Shown: piece by piece, positions 1-11,400 of the stretch
How the letters are laid out: each line of letters begins with the position of its first letter
Numbering within the stretch: the stretch's first letter is position 1
Assembly: GCA_016858145.1 (NCBI GenBank)
Contig: JAEHOE010000022.1
Span: 992,001-1,056,000 of the forward strand
DNA length: 64,000 nt
Direction: 5' to 3'
Origin: Edaphochlamys debaryana
Taxonomy: Eukaryota; Chlorophyta; Chlorophyceae; Chlamydomonadales
Made by a program: the position numbers and the translations under genes
The notes under the pieces: model-generated
Databases searched by the model: none
Told to the model about the DNA's origin: nothing
Seen by the model: only the letters and a program-made list of their open reading frames with translations

Positions 1-279
1 CCTCGCCAACAGGGCGCGTCCATGCAAGGCCTAGGGGTGCTGCACGGAGCAGAGGAGAGGGTCAGGTGTTGGGTGCAGGGCACGAGACGTGACGGTAGGA
101 TGGGGTGCTGCCATGGGAAGGCCGTTTGGGACAGGCGCGGCAGCAGCTCGAGCGCGCATGAACGCGCAACGGGGGCGGTGGAGCAACACCCCTGCACCGA
201 AGCCATCCGCGCCTCCCTGCCCTCTCACCTCTGCCCTCACACCTCTGCCCCCCTCTCCATACCCCTCCCCTTCCCCCAG

Positions 280-3200
280 ATCATCCTAGTCCAGGACACG
301 CGCCTCGACATGGCGGTGCAGTGGCAGTGGCGGCTGCTCCGCATGGGCTACTCCAACACGCTGCAGCTGAGCAAGGGGGAGCACGCGTGCGCGGCCCTGA
401 GGTGGGAGCGGGAGGCAGTCCGGAGCGAGCAGGCTAAGGGGGCCGTGCGAGCGAGGGCTGGGAGGGAGAGGCAGGGGAGGGCTCAGCGGTAATTCGAGGC
501 TCGGACGGGAAGGTCACTGGAGCTCCTGGGCTAGACCACGCTCCGGCCGGCCACAGCCAGCCTGTCTTGCCTTTCGTTGCACCGGGCCGGGCCGGACGCC
601 CGTTCACCCCAACCCCTCCCCAGGAACGTGTACGGCCAGCACGGGGGGTGCGCGTGGTGGGGCCACTCGCTGGATCACCACCCGGCCTTCTTGGCGGCAC
701 GGGGGGGCCACGTGGGGGGTGGCGGGGCCGCGGGGGCCGCGGGCGACGAGGCGGGCCTGGGCCCGGGGCTGGTGGCGCTCTTTGAGGACATGCCTGCCTA
801 CTGGTGAGCCGGGGGCGCGTGTGGGGAAGCCGGGGGTCGGTGCAGAAGGGAGGACGGCACGGGTCGGGCAGAAACTGGCTAGTACCGGTCTGGTAGTGGA
901 CGGCGCGTGTTTGGGTTTGTGCGGGGGTGGCCAGCGGCTTGCCTCGTGCATGAGAGGAGCGCCCTGGTGGGCCCCATGCGCCAGTTGGGGCCCTTGTTTG
1001 GCCATGTGTGCACCACAAACCAGTCAGGGCAATGCCATACCGTCGCTTGATGCAAGCTTTTCTGATCTGCCCCTTGCTCTCTATGCCCTTCCAGGAAGTA
1101 TCAGCTGGCAGTCATGATCCTCCGCCTTGGGGGCACCAATGTGTTGGTGAGGGGGGGGGAGTAAGCATGGCGCTTGGGGCCGCACTGGCGAGGGGCTGGG
1201 AACAGGCTGAGGCTGCCCGGGGGGGGCTGCGAGTCCGCGACGGGGCGGGGTGAGGCTGTCAAGGATTGGGAGGGGTGTCGGCCCGGCCAGGACGAAGGGC
1301 ATGGGGCGTGGAGCGCTCGGGTTGATGTCGTACACCACACCCTCGTACGACAGGTCATGGATTCGGATCTCGTTTTGTTGGACGACTTCTACTGGTGGAT
1401 GCGGCAGCCCGACTACACGGGTGGGGCGCAGCGGCTGGGGCTCGGGCTGGGGCTGGGGCAGGGGCAGGGGCTGGCGGTGAGGGCGAGAATATGTCGAAAC
1501 GATCATGCATCGCGTCCACTAGCCATGGAGCGCGGCGGACAACCGGCACAGGATGCAATGGGTGCGGACGGAAAGGCTCAAGCTTGGGGGCGCACGACTT
1601 GACCTGGCCCCCGCCTCCCACAACACGTGCAATCCGCACCTGTGTCCTTCAAGGGAAGCGACGTCAAAACCCCAAGGCCCAACCCCTGGCCCCCCCATGC
1701 CACCTCGCCGCCCACTGCCGCAGGCGTCAACCTGTGGACCCAAATGGACGGCACGTGGGTCGGGCTGGGGGCTGGCTGCGGAGACGGGTTGGGGACGAGG
1801 GGGGCGGTGCGGCCTTTAGCGGGCCACCCCTCATCCCCCTAAGCTGCTGCATGACTGCAGCTCGGCCCTCCCATCCCACTAGCCCTCCACCACGGGATGT
1901 CGGTTAACCGCATACGAGCCCCATCCACCTCAACCGTAGGGGAAGCCTCAATATCGGAGTGCTCTACGCACGGGACGTTGCCCCCAACGGCCCCGTCACG
2001 TGGGCCCTGGCAGAGGGAATCTACCGGTAGGTGGGGAGGGCCATTGGGGTGGAGGGGCGGTAGGTCGGGGAAGGGCCGTTGGGGGGTGGACGTAAGGAAG
2101 GAGGGATGGGCAGGAGGGCAAGCGGCGTGTGTTTGGTAAGTTGGGTAAATCGGGAGAAGGCATTTGGGGTGGACGAACTTGCTCGCGCCGTCGTCCGGGT
2201 CAGGCAGGGACGGAAAGGTGCCAGGCAGGGGCAGTGGGGAGCTTGCATGCTTAGGGCCTCGATGCTCTTTAGGCCCGCTTCAGCTTTACTTCTTCCCGCT
2301 GTGCGCCCTTCTGTGCTGCCTAGCTCCTCACTTGCTCCTCCCGCTCGCCCCTTCCTAGGAACGTGCGTTGGTCGGAGTCTACACGGCTACTTCAGGCCGC
2401 GAACAACAGCAGTGAGTGATGGGTGTGGGGAGTTGAGGAGGGCTGAGGGGAGGGGACGGAAGGTGGTCAGGCGTTGCGAAGCACGTGCTACAACAGTTGG
2501 AGCCTCCGCGGAGTTGAGCCATCGCCTGCTCGCACCGAAGTCGAGTACAGTTAGCGGTGGTATCGGGAAGGGAAGGGAAGGGAAGGGGAGGGAAGCGGTC
2601 GGCTGTGGCCGTTTGCCCCAACTTTCTGTCGTCGTGCCCGCCCCTCCCCGTCAGACCACGGGTGCTGGGACCAGTCGACCGTGACCGACGCGGTGTGGAG
2701 CGCCCTGGTTGGGCGACCCATCTTCCCTCGGTGCATGGATTTCAGGTGGGTCGTACACTGAGGGTTCTTCCAGAGGCTTGGGAGGGAGCCGTCAGCGGCA
2801 AGTGGGGTGGAGCATACCGGCATGCACAGATCGTGTCACCCGACCGGCGGGCGGTATCCGCTGCCCTGGCGAGTAAGGGCGCAGTGTCCCTCGGTCAGGT
2901 TCGGCGAGGGTCATGGCCTTTTGCGCTCCGCAGGGCCAAAACTGGGAGCCTGCATTCAACCCCTGCTTTTAATCCTAACCCTCACCTCCCTGCCCCACTC
3001 TTGTAGCCCTGACCTCCTAGCCCTGACCTCCTAGCCCTGGCCTGTCGGCCCTGGCCTAGCAGCCCTGACGCCCCGGCCCCGGCCTCCGCAGGCACCTGGA
3101 CCGCACCTGGTCCACTCGTGAGGACGGACACAAGGCAAGCCGGCAGGGACTGGGCTCAGGGAGGGCGCCGCAGGGGGATGATGGAGGTGCACGGCGGGGG

Positions 3201-6200
3201 CCGCGGGGTGTGCAGGCGGGCCGGACAGAGGGACGCGCAGGCACGGGGGAATGATCTGAGGCCGCCGGCGCTGCGGTCAAAGGTGCGAGGCGGTGGGGGG
3301 CAGGCGCGACATGTTCCCTGCCGCCCACCTGACGGACACCACGCGAGCGGACCTCTGTGCGCATTCTGATCGCCGGCTGCCGCCTCGCTCGTACCGCGTT
3401 TACCATCACTCGCTCAAGGAAAGGGGAAAGGAATCCAACCCGCCCCGCCCTCCCCCCCAGGCCTGGTTGGCGGCACATGAGGCCATCATCCTCCCCGCCC
3501 TCTCCCGCAAGGTTAGCCGTCGGGGCTTGGGGGCCGGTTGCCGGCAGGGGCGGGGAGGCGAGGGCCCCAGGGGAGCGCCTCGATATCCGCTTGGCTGGCG
3601 ACATGGGGCCGAGGGCAGGGCGCCGAGGGGAGGGGGTTGTGCTGCCGCGGGTGTCGCCTGTTGTACCATGGCCGGTCAGCGCACAGGGGACGTGCCGCAA
3701 GGTGCCCCCGAAATCACTGCTGTAGGCCTCACGCTATGCATCGATCGTCAAGGCACGGCACGCCTTGATTGCTGCATAACACCTGCTGACAACCCTCGCC
3801 GCTGGCCCGCGCCTCCAGAACTTCTCCATGGAGCGCCCCGGCCCCGCCTGCCAGGAGGGCACCGTGGGCGCGAACGGGCTGTTCACGCAGTCCGGCACCC
3901 TGCACATGCCGCACACCGGCGGAGAGTGGTGGGGCTGGGCGGGAGAGGCGGGGGTGGGGATGATGGACCATAACATGACCGGGGGCCGCGGGGCCAGCGC
4001 CTCTCGTGTGCTGTGATGCCCGCTGGCAGACGGCACCCCTTAATGATGCCGTCAGGTTACCGCTTGCTTCCCGTGGTTCATCTCGTTGACGTTCCCTTGC
4101 TCATGCTCCGTCGCGCTGCCCTTCTCCTGCTCCCTCGCCCCTCCAGGCCGGCCAAGTACGGCGGCCAGTTAATGGAGGCTCCGGGGCCCAGGGCCAAGGC
4201 GTGGCTCGCAATGATGGCGGGCTCAGGTACGTCACCTGTACTGCGGTTGGTACGGTACGGTTCTTCCAGCAGCACAAGTGCTAGAGTCGGCTGGCGGTTG
4301 ACAATTGGCTCATCCGCCCCGCTGCGCTGCCCCGACCAACCAACCAACCGCCAGGCACGCCCATGTGGCCCGACCCGGAGGACCCAACCGCCAAGGACGC
4401 GGCGGCCGCCGTCAAGACCGAGACGTTCGCCTTCTTCTCTCGTCACATGGTGTGCGATTGGAGCTCCTGCGGTACGAACGGCATGCTCATGCCGCAGGCC
4501 GCGCCGGGGGGCGAGCCGTGCGTGGTGGTGAGCAAGGCGGACAGGGAGGGTGGGAGGGTGCAGAGCGGGGTGGGGGCAACATGCGTGTGGGTTTGTGAGA
4601 TTGCGTGGGGTCTGGTCGGCATGCTCCTGCCGCAGACCACGCCGCGCGGGGGGGCGTGCATGATGGCACGGTAACCGTAAGTAGGCGGGAAGCCGGCGGC
4701 GGCTGAGGGCGCTTCTTCCCGTCTCTGCTCCCACAGCTCCTCCGCCCCGTCCACATTGCCGCATCCGACCCGCCTCCGCGCAAGCGCTCGCTCACCAAAG
4801 GAACCCACTGTTTCCTGCTCCCTGCCCCCCACCCCTCACAGATCGGGCACTTTGTCGTGTCGCCCGACATCCAGCTCGGCAAGCGCTTCCAGCTGCTGCA
4901 CAACGGCGCCTTCTCCCCTCAGCTGGCGGTGGCGCTGCACGGCCCGGGGGGGCCCTACCTGGCCACCAACACACACCTGCACGGCCACTCGAGCCACGCC
5001 GGGGCCATGCGGGCTGGCGCCATGGCGCACATGGGGAGGCACGGCAACAGCGTGAGTCGGGGCCGTGGCGCCGTGCGGGGTGCGCGTTGCGGCCTTGCGG
5101 TTTGCGAGGGTATGGGTGTCTTGGCTGGGCAGATGGGTGCTTTTGGTGGTGGCGCTTGGCGGCATGGAGGCTCGGGGAGCGCCTTGTCCGGGGACGGCTT
5201 TGCACGCGCGGGCGGTCAGCTTGGTGGGAATTTATCTTGGATCACAGCCCCGCCCATGTAGGCCCCTTGGCCCCTCTTTCCGCCCACCCACCCTGGACCC
5301 CCTAGCTGCCGCTGCCCAAGGTCCTCGCGCTTCACCCCTCCGCCTACTCGCCCTACCCCGGGCCGGACAACAGCACCGCCGCCTCACCGTCAGGTGGGGC
5401 CGCCAACACACACACTGCAGAGGGCGCACGGCGGCACAGCACTCATCGCACGAACCAACCGCAGCGAGCATCGGGCATTATCGCTATCTCTCTGCCTGCT
5501 TCCTGAGGGCTTCAGGGGCCTTCAGTCGTGGCTTATGTGACAAGCATCTGCCGCTGAGCACCAAACCATGTGCCCTTGTACGGCAGGTGCGATGTACCTC
5601 CGTACGAAGCTGCAGTACAAGGAGGTGGTGGAGGCGCTGGCGACGGTGGCCCTGGTGGCGGACCGCACCGTTGCGCTGCCCAAGCTGTCGTGCGACTTTG
5701 CTTGGGTGAGCCATGTTTGGGACTCAGTTGGAGGGGGCCTGTGCACACCGGTAGCTGACACGATGTCTGGAATGCGTTTGTCGCAGATGCACCGCGACCC
5801 AGCCATGGGTTTCCTGTACCCGGGCAAGCACGTGGTGCCGTGGCGGTACCTCGAGGGCGAGGTGTGGGCGCCCTTCGGCCCCTCGCTGGACAAGCTGGGG
5901 TGCGAGTGGTACGCATGGGTGCGGCACGGTGAGCCGGGACGGAGATGGTACCAGGGGAGCGGCAAAGGGCAGCGTACGCGTTTCGTTACGCGAGAGATAA
6001 GGGTGTCACCCGCTTGGGTGTCAGGGCAGCGTGCCCTGGTGACGTGACGCTCCAGGGGTGTGGCACCCAGAGCTTTGCGCCCCACCTCTCTCCCTGTGCC
6101 AAGGCTGCCTGCACGGCCCGCTGCACAAGGAGGCCCGGGGCCACGGCCACGTCAACCCGCACCCAGCTGCCCGCATGATCCTGTCAGCCGAGGTGCGTGT

Positions 6201-6946
6201 CGGCGGTTGCACGGCGAGGAGATGAGGTTTCAGGGCTGCTGCAAATGGGACGGGGCAGTCTGAGGCAGTGGACCGTACCCTCACCGCTCCCTCCGCTGTG
6301 CCGTACATCCGTGTCTTGTCGTACGCAGTTCGATGTACTGCTCGATGCGCTGCCCGCCATCGAGCGCGAGCCCAAGCCGGGCAACGTACTGCCGCTGCCG
6401 GCCGGCGCCACGGCGCCAGACGAGTGGGGAATAGCAAACGTCACCACTGAGGCGCTTACAGCGGCGCTCAAGGACGTGCCCTCGGAGCACGCGATCGTGT
6501 ACGTGGAGAAGCCGATCCGGGTGAGTACGGTATTGTACGGCGGTGTGATGTACGTAACGAGAGTGTACGGCCGTGAGTCGGTAGGAGCTGTTGTGAAGGC
6601 TCCGCTCGGCTCCCGAAGTGCACCTCAGGACACTCGCCTTCGGGCCCTTCCTCAGCCCGTGTTCTGAGCAGACGAGCTGCGGCGAAGGCCCCCGCTGCCC
6701 CTCTCGCCTGCCCGGCTGCTGCCCGAGGCATGCGTGTTGACGCCTGCTGAAGCACGTGAAACCACATACCCGTTTTGCCCCCTCCTTCACGCCTTCCACC
6801 TCTCCTCCCCGGCCCCCGGGCCTCCCCTTCAGGTGGTGGACCTGCCCCAGGTCCAGTCCCTGGCCTTGTACCAATGGAAAGCCACGTGCTGCGGCCTGGG
6901 GTACCCCGAGTCCCTCATGCACTCCTGCGACAACTGGCCGTACTAG
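280..6946 (+). CDS. GT77-like nucleotide-diphospho-sugar transferase, 3' part (5' end off window)
   Basis: Probable Golgi glycosyltransferase using a nucleotide sugar, related to the plant RRA/XEG113/RGXT (GT77) arabinosyl and xylosyltransferases. Twenty exons: 280-401, 624-803, 1095-1146, 1354-1420, 1724-1754, 1940-2026, 2359-2411, 2655-2745, 3092-3134, 3461-3511, 3819-3928, 4147-4226, 4355-4527, 4737-5051, 5306-5393, 5587-5705, 5787-5928, 6104-6192, 6329-6520, 6833-6946. All phases close, giving 732 residues and a TAG stop. Key motifs are a DxD-type metal/sugar site (VMDSDLVLLDD, about residues 119-129), SLNIGVLYARD, a WDQ motif near residue 202, and a later RTVALPKLSCDFAW block like the GRT-LPK block of GT77 enzymes. 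The intron after 3134 has a GC donor. The 5' edge of exon 4737-5051 is less certain, because a pyrimidine-rich stretch and AG lie at 4820-4851 inside it. Bases 1-279 are intron. Linkage and acceptor cannot be read from sequence; wall glycoprotein glycosylation is an inference. Confidence 0.8.
3002..3070. repeat. Short minisatellite in an intron of the GT77-like gene
   Basis: Four to five imperfect units of about 15 bp based on TAGCCCTGACCTCC and GGCCCTGGCCT, directly before the acceptor of exon 3092-3134. Confidence 0.85.
4479..4667 (+). repeat. Exon-edge tandem duplication in the GT77-like gene
   Basis: The last coding segment of exon 4355-4527 (from 4479, GGCATGCTCATGCCGCAGGC onward, GMLMPQAAPGG) is repeated imperfectly at 4617-4667 in the next intron (GMLLPQTTPRGGACMM). 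The copy is 138 bp downstream and stays open in the same sense. Confidence 0.85.
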
Positions 6947-8423
6947 CATGAGTCAGCATGAGTACCGCCTACCGGTACTTGCAGCCGTACCGGCGGTGGC
7001 TGTACTGGCGGGACGGAGCGTCGAGGGGGGCTTGAGCACGCGGGGGGATGAGCAGCTCGCACGACAAGCAAGGTATGCCGGTGCGCAGGCGGAGTGGTGT
7101 CTGGAAGGAGGGTGGCCTTTAGGCAACGCGAACTTATGACGTGCGTTCTCGCGGCCGGACCGTGGGGGGTTGAGGTGCGCAACGTACGCGGGGGCTAGGT
7201 CCTCTCATCGTCAAGTGTTAGTGCGTGTGTGCAGGAGTGGCTTGCAAGGGTGGATGCGTCTTTCGGATGAGCTAGAATCAGAGTGCGGCTTCACGAGAAC
7301 ACTAGTCCTCGGTGGTTAGACCGCACCAGGGGGCGGAGCGCAGGGCGGGCAGCGGCCGCTGCTGTATGGGTGGACCGGGCGGCAAGCCCGTACTGCAGGC
7401 AAGCAGGCCACCAGAAGGGGAGGCCGCGGTTCAGTCGGCAAATGCATTCAAGCCTGAATGCTGTGCAACATGCGAGGGGGTGGGGGTGGGGGAAAGGGTT
7501 GGGAACACCGGGATGGGGTTTGAAGACATCAACGAAGCGAAAGCGCTTGGTTGTGGCGTAGGGCGTGGGTCGCAAAGTACGCAGACCTACCTTGCTTTCG
7601 TCGGGACGGCCCGCGAGGGCAAGGGAGCTCGCGGGTGGTCCCACACACGAGTCGTGGAGTGGGAGGGAGGGCGAGTAGCCGGGGGCGGCAAGTCAGGGAC
7701 TGGGGCACCGGCATGGGGGCCGCGACGACCACGGCACACACCGCAGGCATCGCGGGCTTGGCGTGCTGCCACGCGCACCGAGTATATCAGATGGGAGGTG
7801 TAAGGGGATCCCGCCATTCCCGCGGCCGCAGCCTTGCTGGCCGCGGCGTCAGCGCCTAAAACCGGCGCGTGCTCAGCCCCCACCCCCCTGCAGAAGCCGA
7901 ACGGCTGAAGGTGGCAGCAGCCAGCAGGTCAGGCCCAGCATGACCCAGCCCTTCACGGCCACCAGCCTATACCCGTCCCCCACCGAGATTCGTAGCCCAT
8001 GCAACGTGTGGCGTCCAGCCGCCAGGAGGCGTTGCAGGGACTTCAGGCCGGCCGGCCTTGCCTGTGGGCCTGCCGTGGACGTCGCTGTACAGCCGCACTT
8101 GCCGCAGAGCGCGCAAGCGCGCCGAGCGACACCCTAAGACCACTAGCGCTGTCAATTCGACTTCGCGTACACTATAGAGCGTTGAGTTATGGTACCGTTG
8201 CCCGTCGGTGCGACACATCCAGGTCGCGCGGCCGAACTCGAACGCATTTCTTACCTCAGCGATCACACGGTCCTATGTGCTTTGTAGTTATGTAGCGTGA
8301 GCTACCCGAAGAAGGGGCAACAGGTCTTCACATCTTGCAAAACATGCGGCGTCTACAAGCCCCTGGCGTCTCCAGCGGACGACTATGACGGCTATGACGT
8401 TGTAGCGGAGGAGCGCTTGCTCC
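6947..8423. other. Intergenic region between the GT77-like gene and the first MGQCLS gene
   Basis: About 1.5 kb without a convincing gene. It should hold the 3' UTR of the upstream gene and the promoter and 5' UTR of the downstream gene. Several open frames exist on both strands, but none has a recognisable domain or plausible splice structure. The stretch is less GC-rich than the flanking exons near 8130-8300. I see no clear TATA box. Confidence 0.5.
7799..7803 (+). promoter_or_regulatory. Candidate polyadenylation signal TGTAA
   Basis: TGTAA is the usual green-algal polyadenylation signal. This copy lies about 850 bp after the stop codon of the GT77-like gene. The pentamer is rare in DNA this GC-rich, but a chance match cannot be excluded without transcript ends. 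Confidence 0.35.
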
Positions 8424-11400
8424 ATGGGACAATGCCTCAGTTCTCCGGCGCCGGACTCAGGCGCTTCAGGGCACGAGGTGAGGCCAGCTGCTGCACGGCC
8501 TGAATCGCTGTTGAAGACGCTAGCGACATAACATTGCTGAGAAGGTTTTGTATGATTCGCGTGTGTTGCCGTTCCTGCGCATGCCCTATGCGTTTCTCGG
8601 TCACAGGTCCACGAGCCCGCCGCGGACCTTGATGCAAGGGACATCGCGACGAAGAAGGTTGCGGGAGCGGGCCTGACCGCCCGGCTGCCCAGGGACAGCG
8701 ACTCGGGACACTCCGTCTCCGACGTCTCGGGGCCTCCCCGCGACTCCCCCCAGGGCCTCACTGGCCCTGGCGCTGCAGTCACAGTAGCTCAGGCCGGCCC
8801 AGGCCACGGGGGCTTCGCGGTCCAACCGGGCAGCCCCTGTGCCCAGCCATCCCAGCCATCCCAGCAGCTCAGCTCTCCGGTGCGCCACGACCACAGTCGC
8901 GGACCCTCGCGGACCCCAAGCCACGTGCATCACGGTGGGATGCGGTCAGCGAGCAGCGTCGGTTCTATGGCTTCCAGCACCGGCAGCGGCGGCGGGCTGG
9001 GGATGGCCTTCGCCTTGACCGGGGCCCTCAAAACGCTGCGGAGGCATGGCACAAACATCGGCAGCAAGGACCCCACTGATCGTGTGGCGCTGCAGAGGGC
9101 GACCGGTAGCAACGTCGCACCGCCGTCCTCAGTTCCGCCGCCACCGGTTGTGACGCTGCAGCGGTCAAAGAGTGAGATCAGGGCGCACCTCCAATCTCAA
9201 ACGCCCAAGGTGCGTGGCGGCGAGGGAGGGGGAAGGAGGCGCGTCGGGTATGCCGGCACCTCAGCTCCAGGGGTGTCCCGGATTGGCAGTAGGCTGAAAG
9301 GCAGGGCAGATGCTGATGGCTGAGGGCCCTCCATCAAAAGCGGTAGCGGGATTTCCTGCTTATTAACTTCTCTCGCCCTCCCACTGGCCCTCAACCCCGC
9401 CCACTCCCTCTTCCGCCCCTCGTGCTTGCAGCGCTCGATCCTCAAAGGATCCTCCGCCAACCGCCGCAACAACCTCTCCCAATCCCGCCTAGCCCGTTCT
9501 TCCCGTTCGGGCCACACCCGTCCGGGCCACGAAGGCGACGCTGACGAGGGGGGAGACGAAACGTCGCCCGTCGGCGCCGCCGACGGCGGCAGCCGCCAGC
9601 CCAGCGACCTGACAACCGGCGGCTCGCTGTCCCAGCGGCGACGGTCCACGGTGGCCTTTGCGGTCAGCACTCGGCCGCCGACTTGCGGCGAGGACAGCAG
9701 CGGCGGCGGGGCGGCGAGCCAGGGCACCGACAGCACCGCCAGCCCCAGCCGCCGCCGCACCCGTTCCGTCCGGTGGGGCGAGGGCTGGGACGAGGAGTCC
9801 CTGGGGACTGCTCGCGCCAACGGAGCCCTCAGCGGCGGCGTGTCGTTCGCCTCCTCAGCGCCGTCAGAGGCCTCTTTGACACCGCTTGACGTGTTTTCGG
9901 GGGCGTCGAACGTTTCGATGTCGGAGGACGTGGCGAGCGCTGCCGTTGCCGTGGCCGCCCGGGGGCTGCCCAGCTCTCCGAGGCCGCACTCGCCGCCGCC
10001 GCCAGTGCAGCGGAGCGGCGACGGGAAGGAGGAGGAGGACGACGACGGCGAGGCGGCTGGCGGGCACGACGGGGCTGACTCGACGGACCGGCTCAGCCCC
10101 AGCACGCTGCATGCGCTGTCGGTTGAGTCCATGAGTCATCCGCACCACTGGGGTGACGAGGGAGACGAAGGGCCACGGCGCGAGGACCTGCCCAGCCCGC
10201 GGCCCTTGCCGCACATCAACCGCCGCAACCGAGCAGTCAGTGACGCCGGGCCCAGGCCCGCCCCAGGCGGGCCCGAAGCCCGCCTGGGTGCCAGCCCATC
10301 CGGCGACGGGTATGCTCGGACCTCGCCGTTTGCGACTCGGTTTAGCATCGATGAGGAGTGGCCAGCCTCACCTCGAAGCGGCGCGTTTAGCGGGAGCCGG
10401 ATCGAGTCGATTGCGGAAGATGAGGGGCCGCCCAGCTCGACGATGGAGGAAGAGGAAGCGGCGCGGGCCCGAGCCCGTACTGCGCCGTCACCGCTTAATG
10501 ATAGCCGCGGCGCCGCCGGTAGCCCGACCTCCGTCGCCGTGCTAAAGCGCGCCCACACGACCGCGGGTACGGGCGCATCACCGCGACACTCCGTCAGCAT
10601 GAGTGGGCACGAGCAGTTGGGCCGTGCAGCCTCGTCAGCCGCCGCCCAACCGTCGGCGTTCGCAACAGGGCCGGGCGCCGCGCCGGCGCAGCCGCTCAGT
10701 CCCGTGTACCGCCGCAGTGACGGCGCGTCGGCGGGCTTCTCGCCGCAACCCCCCCGGCTGCCGCCGCACGCCGGAGGCAACGCCTCCGCCTCCGCCGCCC
10801 CACCGGCGCTTCCGTCGCCTGGCGGGCAAGCGTACGGGCACATGGGCAACGGCTCGTACGGGCGCAGCTCGTACGGGCAAGTGAGCCGTACGGCCATGGG
10901 GCGGCGGCACACGGAGGAGGTAGGCTTGGATGAAGGCGGAGAGGCGCCCGGTGGTGACGGCGCAGCCAAGCCCGCCGTATTTCGGCGGCCCTCGCGACTC
11001 ACAATCGCTGACGACCCCCGCCGCGCCGGCCTAGTTTTTGCTGCGGGGTTGCGCGACGGCGCCAGCCCGGTCGCTTCCCCGGGGCGAGACCCGTCCCAAC
11101 CGCCTGGCGCTGCGCTGCGCGTTGGCCTGTCTCCCCACGAAACACCCAGGGGCAGCACCGGCGGCAGCGAGAGGGCTGGGTGGCTGCACTCTTCTCCGCC
11201 GTCGGCGGCAGCAGCGGCGGCGGCGGCACAGCATCACAACACCAGCGCTGACCCGCTCCCCAGCCCCGCTCCCGTCGAGCTGTCTTCGCCGCCGCCGCCT
11301 GCTCCGCTGACGTCGCCGCCAGCGGCTCAGATGACGACGCCTGGCAGCGGTGGCGGCGCCGCCGGACTTGGACCGTCGCGGACCAACAGCCTGGGGCCGT

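Noticed and set aside
8297..8503. Open frame starting at a GTG upstream of the first MGQCLS gene
   Set aside because: A GTG start is implausible in a nuclear gene, the frame does not join the next exon in phase, and the overlapping ATG at 8424 does.
10136..11158. 340-codon minus-strand frame inside the first MGQCLS gene
   Set aside because: Antisense shadow of a Ser/Gly/Pro-rich exon; no start context or domain.
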